Shown here piece after piece: positions 36,201 through 40,637 of a DNA stretch of 40,637 nucleotides. The translations under genes were made by a program, and so were the position numbers. Positions within the stretch are counted from its first letter, which is position 1; the number at the start of each line of letters is the position of its first letter. Origin of the DNA: Dinochytrium kinnereticum (lineage: Eukaryota > Chytridiomycota > Chytridiomycetes > Chytridiales > Chytridiaceae); contig JADGJT010000206.1 in assembly GCA_027604005.1 (NCBI GenBank), positions 1-40,637 on the forward strand, read 5' to 3'. Under the pieces are notes generated by a model. The model had not been told where the DNA came from and did no database searches. It worked only from the letters and a program-made list of their open reading frames with translations.

Positions 36201-39200
36201 CTGAGGTATTAAAGGTTCCTATCACCGAGATCGGAAGCAACACGTCTTTCTTCGAAATTGGTGGAGACTCTCTTTCCATAATTGCAGTCGCCGACATCTT
36301 CCGGACTCGGGGTTTCCAAGTAAATGTCAGCGACATTTTCCGCCTTCAAACGATCAACCAGATTAGTATTGAGTGCGAAAAGGTGAAAACTGAAGTGCAG
36401 ACAGTTAAGGTTGGCGATTGGCCGGTAGTCCACCTAAGGTATTGTTAATTATTGTTTAAAACCATAGCAATTATTGTGTATAAACTGTTTTTGTATCCTA
36501 GTGATGACGGCGTACGGGAAATCTCTGATATCTTCCCTACGATTGAACCTTCAAACCTGGTCGCTTTTCCGATGACACCGTTGCAGTCTGGGATGTTTGC
36601 TGCGACCTTGAGAGATCCCTCTGCTTACGTAAATCAGGTGGTCATCGGATTCAAGAGCAAGGTCGATGTTTCAAGGCTGAATTTGGCTTTTTGTCGTCTC
36701 CTTCTACATCACTCTATCCTCCGGACTTCGATGGTCGGCACTGTATCATCTGGAATGTGCCAAGTCATTCAACCGAGCATCGAGGACTTACGTGTTGACT
36801 CCTTTAACGGACCTGTCGCCATATTCCTCTCAGAGGATAAGGCACGTGGCTTCTCTTCCAATGATAAGTACTGGATTCGTGTTACTCATGTGGTTGAGTC
36901 ACTTACAGAGGAGCATGTTGTCTGCACCATTCATCACAACCTATACGATGGGTGGTCTCTCTCAACGATTGTGGATGACCTGATCGCTGCTTACTTTGGG
37001 AAGGCATTGGCGGAGCGCCCACAATTCCAAGATTTCGTGAACTACATATATTCCCAGGATCGTGTTGCATCAAAAACCTTCTGGCTTAGGTACCTAAATG
37101 GTGTAGAACCCGTACAGTCTCTGGAACTAGAGGTTGCTTCGATCTCAAGTGATGAGGATCTAGCTATCGGAAAGGAGTGCAGCATTTCTATGATCGATGT
37201 TCAGCAAGCTGCACAGCGAGCTGGAGTGACCGCTGCAACCCTATTAAAGGCGGCTTGGGGGTTTACTTTGAGAAAATACCTTCGATCAAACGATGTACTA
37301 TTTGGCCAAGTTCTTGCGAATCGTGAAGTTCCTATTCACGACGCGAAACGGTTAGTAGCTAGCTCTCCCACTCCTTTTTTTCTGAGATATCCCTTCTCCT
37401 AATCAAAGTTTATTGTTATCCTAGGATTGTGGGGCCGTTGTTAAATACTGTACCAATTCGAATGAATCTTTCTGATGATCTAACGCTACGTGAGGCTTTA
37501 AAGTCAATCCAATCGGATCATAGCGCTTTGCTATCACATGCACACATTGGCCTGAATGATATCCAGCAATGGATAACCGGATCTGGCCACGAAAAGTTGT
37601 TTCAGACGATCTTTGTCTATGAGAACATCCCGAAGTCCCAAGGGGTTTCTCAGGAAGGCTCTTTCATTCGAAGTGGTGCGCCTAAGACTTCACATGCAAG
37701 CGTCTACACTTACGAGTTGATCCTTCACCCCAAGACAGATACTCTGCTGATGGAAATTTACTTTGATCACTCGAAGATGTCTCGGAAGCATGCTTTGGCC
37801 ATCGCCGACGAGTTCGACTTCACGGTAGCGATGATCCGAGACTCTCTCCTCTTTAGTCACTCTTCCCGGACAGTTAAAGACTTCTGGTCACTTTCCCCTT
37901 CGCAATTAGAAGTTCTTCGAGCAGCTTCGCAAGGGCCCAACGTCATCCTGCCATATACGCTTGTCCATCTGGGTGTTGAAGCGCGAGCCAAGAAACACCC
38001 TAACTGGGTTGCCATTGAATGCGCCGAAAGGACCATAACTTATGGCGAACTTGAGACAAAGGCACGTAGGCTTGCGGTCCGTCTCTATAGAAAGTACGGT
38101 GTGACTCGGGGTAGCCGAGTAGGAGTTGTTATGCAAAGGACTTTCGAATTTCCAATTGCGTTGTTTGCAGTTTTAAAAACAGGGGCCATTACTGTCCCAC
38201 TTGACTCTAAGTTCCCTCTTGATCGGATGCAGTACATGATGGAGGATGCCAATGTATCATTGATTATTACAACGGCGAAGGAGGAGGCACGAGTTCAACC
38301 CCTTGCAGATGGATCACGCCCTCTCGTTATTCTGGACCTTGATGATCTTGATTTCAGCCTGTCTTCCAACGTCGAGGATTTTGTCGTTCCGTGTGAGGCT
38401 CAAGCCTCCGATCCGTTCTTAATCGTATACACGTCAGGATCAACTGGAAAGCCCAAAGGCGTGCCTGTCTTGCATAAGGGGGCGAGCAACGTTATTTGGA
38501 ATCTTCAAAACGAACTTGGCTTTTGGGAGCATTCTCGTTCCCTTCAATTCATGGCAATTGGATTTGATGCCTGTCAATGCGAGATCTGGATGGCTTTAAA
38601 TCACGGTTCAGTTGTGGTTCTCCGTACGGACAATTGGCAGAACGAGATTAAGACATGCCATAATGTCTCCATCACCCCTACCGGCCTCTCTCAATTAGGG
38701 AAGCCTGATCCAGATTCTGCTTTGAAAAATCTCGCTGTTGGTGGTGAGGGATGTCCTAAAGCATTGATGGAGCTTTGGTCCGAAAAAGTGAAATTCCTTA
38801 ATGCCTACGGACCCACTGAGACAACATTTGTTTCCCACGTTACCTTCCTCAAACCCGGCGATCGCATTACGGTGGGGAAGCCAATAGCAAATATGAGATG
38901 CTACATCCTTGATCATTTACAGCGCGAAGTTCCTGTCGGTGTTGTTGGTGAGATCTACAATGGGGGAATAGGTGTTGCAGGAGGCTACATGAACATGCCT
39001 GAGCTTACAGACGAGCGCTTTGTAGCCGATCCCTTCACTGCTGACGAAGGAGGGCTCATGTTTAAGACGGGAGACCTTGGTCGGCTGTTAGATAATGGGC
39101 ATTTCGAAATTCTTGGTCGTATCGACGATCAGGTCAAACTGAAAGGCTACCGGATTGAATTAGACGAGATTGCATCTGCAATAATGAAACATCCGGGCAT

Positions 39201-40637
39201 TGATATGGCTGCTGCGATTGTGAAAGACAAAAAGCACTTGGTTGGCTTTTTCACTCCTTCAAGTGTGGATTTGGTCGAACTAAAGGAGTTACTAGCTAAG
39301 GCTCTTCCAGTGTATATGATTCCTCCCGTTCTGGTTGGTCTGGAAAGCATGCCTATGAATGCCAATGGAAAGACTGATAAAAAAGTAAGTTTTACAACTT
39401 TGATATTTACTATGTGGCCGTTGTCAAGAATTATGCTGATTAAATTCTTTGGTTGAACATAGGTCCTTTCGGCTATAAAGGTTGAAATAATCCTAGAAGA
39501 GCTAATCAATGATCAAGAGCGAGAGATAGCTAGCGTTTGGGCGTCTGCTTTAGAAGTATCTGTCGAGACAATCGGGAGGAACTCGTCCTTCTTTGCACTA
39601 GGTGGTGATTCGTTAAGTGTTATCAAAGTAGTGGCTGAATTAAAGGCGCGAGGATGGAAGTTATCTGTTGCAGACATCTTCAACGCACAAGAGCTTTCAC
39701 GCATTGTTGCCTTAGAGCAAACACTTGCCTCATCTTCCGGTAGTTCAAGTTTGCCATCAGCGGAATTGAGGTTTGTAGGGCTGCCTTTGCTAATGCTTCA
39801 CCTCTATTCTATTTCATTTTAATATGTTTTCCTGTTAATTTTTCTTTACACATCCAGTCTAAAGGCTAAAGACGAATTACGGTCAATTTGGGTACCCGCC
39901 AAGAAGTATCCTGACATGATATTTGAAGCGTTCCCCGTAACTCCACTTCAATCCGGGCTCGTACTCGCCACAATGATGAATAGATCATCCTACCTAAATC
40001 ACATCGTTTGGAAGGCGATCAAGACAGTCGACACGTTAAAGCTTAATGACGCCTTTGCTCGAGTATCGACTGCACATGCGATCCTCCGAACAAGTTTTGT
40101 GGCCACATCATCAGACGGAATTTGCCAGGCGGTTTGGCCCAATGCAGATTTCGCACAGGTCTTCAACTACCATTCGGAAATCAAGGAGTTTTTGATAAAG
40201 GACAAGGATGCCGGGTTCGAAATCAACGGGGCTCCTTGGGTCCGCTTGTCGATTGTGAATGATGGCGAGCTTCAGTATGTTGTTCTAACAATCCATCATG
40301 CACTGTATGATGGGTGGTCACTCCCTAAGATTGCAGATTCAATCGTCTCTGCGTATAGCGGTGGTCAGATTACTGCCAGCCCCAGCTTCCGAAACGTTGT
40401 CGACTACATTTATGCTCAGGATACGGCTACCTCGGAGGCATTCTGGCGTTCGTACATGAAGGGGGTAGAGCCATCTGTAGTGCTGTCGCCGGGCTTTAAG
40501 GATGATGACTTATCGGCTGGTGACGATGCGGAGATTGTTCTCCAGACCAAGGATATGCAAAAGACTGCTATGAAAGCTGGTATCACACTTGCGGTTTTGA
40601 TGAAGTCCGCCTGGGCTTTGACTCTGCGGAAGTACAC
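17796..40637 (+). CDS. Giant multimodular nonribosomal peptide synthetase (3' end outside the window)
   Basis: It assembles a peptide from amino acids tethered to thiolation domains. I join 21 exons: 17796-17971, 18055-18177, 18252-19124, 19326-21273, 21593-21918, 22018-22869, 22963-24916, 24993-27078, 27125-27575, 27651-29574, 29620-29930, 29972-30820, 30880-32827, 32868-33187, 33239-34090, 34139-36074, 36122-36438, 36502-37350, 37425-39384, 39463-39770, 39858 to the edge. Every junction is GT-AG and keeps frame, giving about 7047 residues in view. The order is C-A-T / C-A-T-E / four further C-A-T modules / C (partial). There are no methyltransferase insertions in the A domains, no polyketide domains and no release domain in view. 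The ATG at 17796 is chosen because two short upstream exons join in frame to the first C domain. The product is unknown. Confidence 0.95.
18292..21918 (+). other. NRPS module 1: C1-A1-T1
   Basis: C1 (from residue 114) has HHALFDA at 247-253, where the usual Gly after the Asp is Ala. Its opening segment FPASFMQASM is a weak version of the YPxTPLQxGM seen in C2-C7. There is no upstream T domain, so C1 may be an acyl-starter, a docking-dependent or a silent domain. A1 (about 568-1040) keeps SGSTGKPKG, GFDACQCEIW, NAYGPTE and NGKTDRK. The specificity positions read by eye against GrsA are D-A-C-I-T-G-A-F-I-K, a pocket without charged side chains other than the anchoring Asp and Lys. T1 carries the pantetheine serine at 1090 in LGGDS. 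Confidence 0.9.
22018..26690 (+). other. NRPS module 2: C2-A2-T2-E (D-residue module)
   Basis: C2 has HHALYDGWS at 1298-1306. A2 (about 1609-2084) has SGSTGKPKG and a variant NCYGPSE, with code D-A-A-V-V-S-C-V-I-K. T2 has its serine at 2134. It is followed by an epimerization domain (about 2190-2620) with LTPIQHLFF, HHLVIDLVS (2318-2326), MESHGRD, TVGWFTSVHPV and FNYLGKF, all standard E-domain landmarks. HHxxxDL rather than HHxxxDG is, to my knowledge, tolerated in fungal E domains. T2, E and the first half of C3 share one uninterrupted 2086-nt exon, unlike other modules. Residue 2 is predicted to be delivered as D. Confidence 0.9.
26690..29930 (+). other. NRPS module 3: C3-A3-T3
   Basis: C3 follows an E domain and should therefore be a DCL-type condensation domain. 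It has HHSVTDGWS from residue 2790 and is cut by an extra 46-nt intron (27079-27124, phase 1, with CTAAC) found in no other module. The intron removes an apparent stop at 27091-27096. A3 (about 3100-3571) reads SGSTGNPKG, NVYGPTE and NGKIDKK, with code D-V-W-I-V-G-V-I-I-K. A8 has DNQ where the others have DDQ. T3 has its serine at 3621. Confidence 0.9.
29972..33187 (+). other. NRPS module 4: C4-A4-T4
   Basis: C4 has HHTLYDGWS from 3819. A4 (about 4132-4607) has SGSTGVPKG, NAYGPTE and NGKTDKK. Its code is D-V-R-I-A-C-A-F-I-K; an Arg at the position equivalent to 239 is unusual for a pocket otherwise hydrophobic and may mean an acidic or polar substrate (inference). T4 has its serine at 4657. 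The splice acceptor before T4 (TAAG, 32867) is the weakest of the gene but gives a T-exon start aligned with the others. Confidence 0.9.
33239..36438 (+). other. NRPS module 5: C5-A5-T5
   Basis: C5 has HHALYDGWS from 4859. A5 (about 5169-5643) has SGSTGTPKG, NAYGPTE, NGKTDKK and code D-A-W-I-T-C-A-I-I-K, close at several places to the GrsA phenylalanine code D-A-W-T-I-A-A-I-C-K, so an aromatic or large hydrophobic substrate is possible. T5 has its serine at 5693 in the variant EIGGDS. Confidence 0.9.
36502..39770 (+). other. NRPS module 6: C6-A6-T6
   Basis: C6 has HHNLYDGWS from 5893. A6 (about 6212-6685) has SGSTGKPKG, GFDACQCEIW, NAYGPTE and NGKTDKK, with code D-A-C-I-A-G-A-F-V-K, nearly the same as A1. 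T6 has its serine at 6735 and matches T1 over IGRNSSFFALGGDSLSVIKV. Modules 1 and 6 probably use the same or closely related amino acids. Confidence 0.9.
39858..40637 (+). other. NRPS module 7: first half of C7, cut by the window edge
   Basis: FPVTPLQSGL opens the domain and HHALYDGWS follows from residue 6934. The exon is still open at the edge, 780 nt into a type of exon that is 849-852 nt in the other modules. C7 is closest by eye to C2. An A domain is expected just downstream. Confidence 0.9.

Noticed and set aside
17796..40637. Several separate NRPS genes, one per long open frame
   Set aside because: Every break between long frames is a short intron with matching phases and the domains continue across it. 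No promoter-sized gap occurs.
17796..40637. Siderophore (ferrichrome-type) synthetase, because of the Fet3-like neighbour
   Set aside because: Fungal ferrichrome synthetases have few A domains, trailing T-C repeats and no E domain. Here six full A domains and an E domain are present. No ornithine monooxygenase gene is in the window.
1..40637. CRISPR arrays, rRNA, intact tRNA genes, bacterial operon features
   Set aside because: No spaced direct repeats, rRNA-like sequence or complete cloverleaf seen. The tRNA-like 3' end at about 521-543 belongs to a retroelement primer site.

Overview
The window is nuclear DNA of a fungus. The protein genes are cut by many short GT-AG introns (40 to 319 nt), several with a CTAAC-type branch point. 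The gene families (ABCC transporter, Fet3/laccase-type multicopper oxidase, multimodular NRPS) and the copia- and gypsy-type retrotransposon remains fit a filamentous or early-diverging fungus. The sequence alone does not let me name the phylum.

Layout. Bases 1 to about 850 hold the 5' end of a gypsy-like LTR retrotransposon on the minus strand (LTR, primer-binding site, start of gag), running off the left edge. Bases about 1590 to 5480 hold a decayed plus-strand Ty1/copia element: protease/integrase, Ser/Pro-rich spacer, reverse transcriptase, RNase H and a putative 3' LTR. It carries frameshifts, stops, a damaged integrase and a foreign insert of about 300 bp in the RT. Bases 5855-10865 (minus) encode an intact 11-exon ABCC (MRP-type) transporter of 1312 residues. 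Bases 10866-14448 are non-coding and rich in microsatellites. Bases 14449-16337 (minus) encode a 3-exon secreted multicopper oxidase of 576 residues. Bases 16338-17795 are the shared intergenic region from which the oxidase and the NRPS diverge. From 17796 to the right edge runs one very large NRPS gene on the plus strand: 21 exons and about 7047 residues are visible, and the gene is not finished at the edge.

The NRPS reads C1-A1-T1 / C2-A2-T2-E / C3-A3-T3 / C4-A4-T4 / C5-A5-T5 / C6-A6-T6 / C7... . All six thiolation domains keep the phosphopantetheinylation serine. All six adenylation domains keep their core motifs, and C2-C7 keep HHxxxDG. C1 at the N terminus is atypical (HHALFDA). Module 2 has the only epimerization domain in view, so residue 2 is predicted to be D. 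A striking feature is that most modules are built from the same three exons (first half of C, about 850 nt; second half of C plus A, about 1950 nt; T, about 315 nt), with introns at equivalent positions and in equivalent phases. Some distant modules resemble each other (A1-T1-C2 with A6-T6-C7; C4 with C6; A3 with A5). This points to growth by duplication of exon cassettes.

Working together (inference): the NRPS would make a peptide of at least seven residues, the ABCC pump could export it, and the oxidase, which shares the NRPS promoter region, could modify it or supply iron. Co-function rests only on proximity. The release domain and any further tailoring genes lie beyond the right edge.
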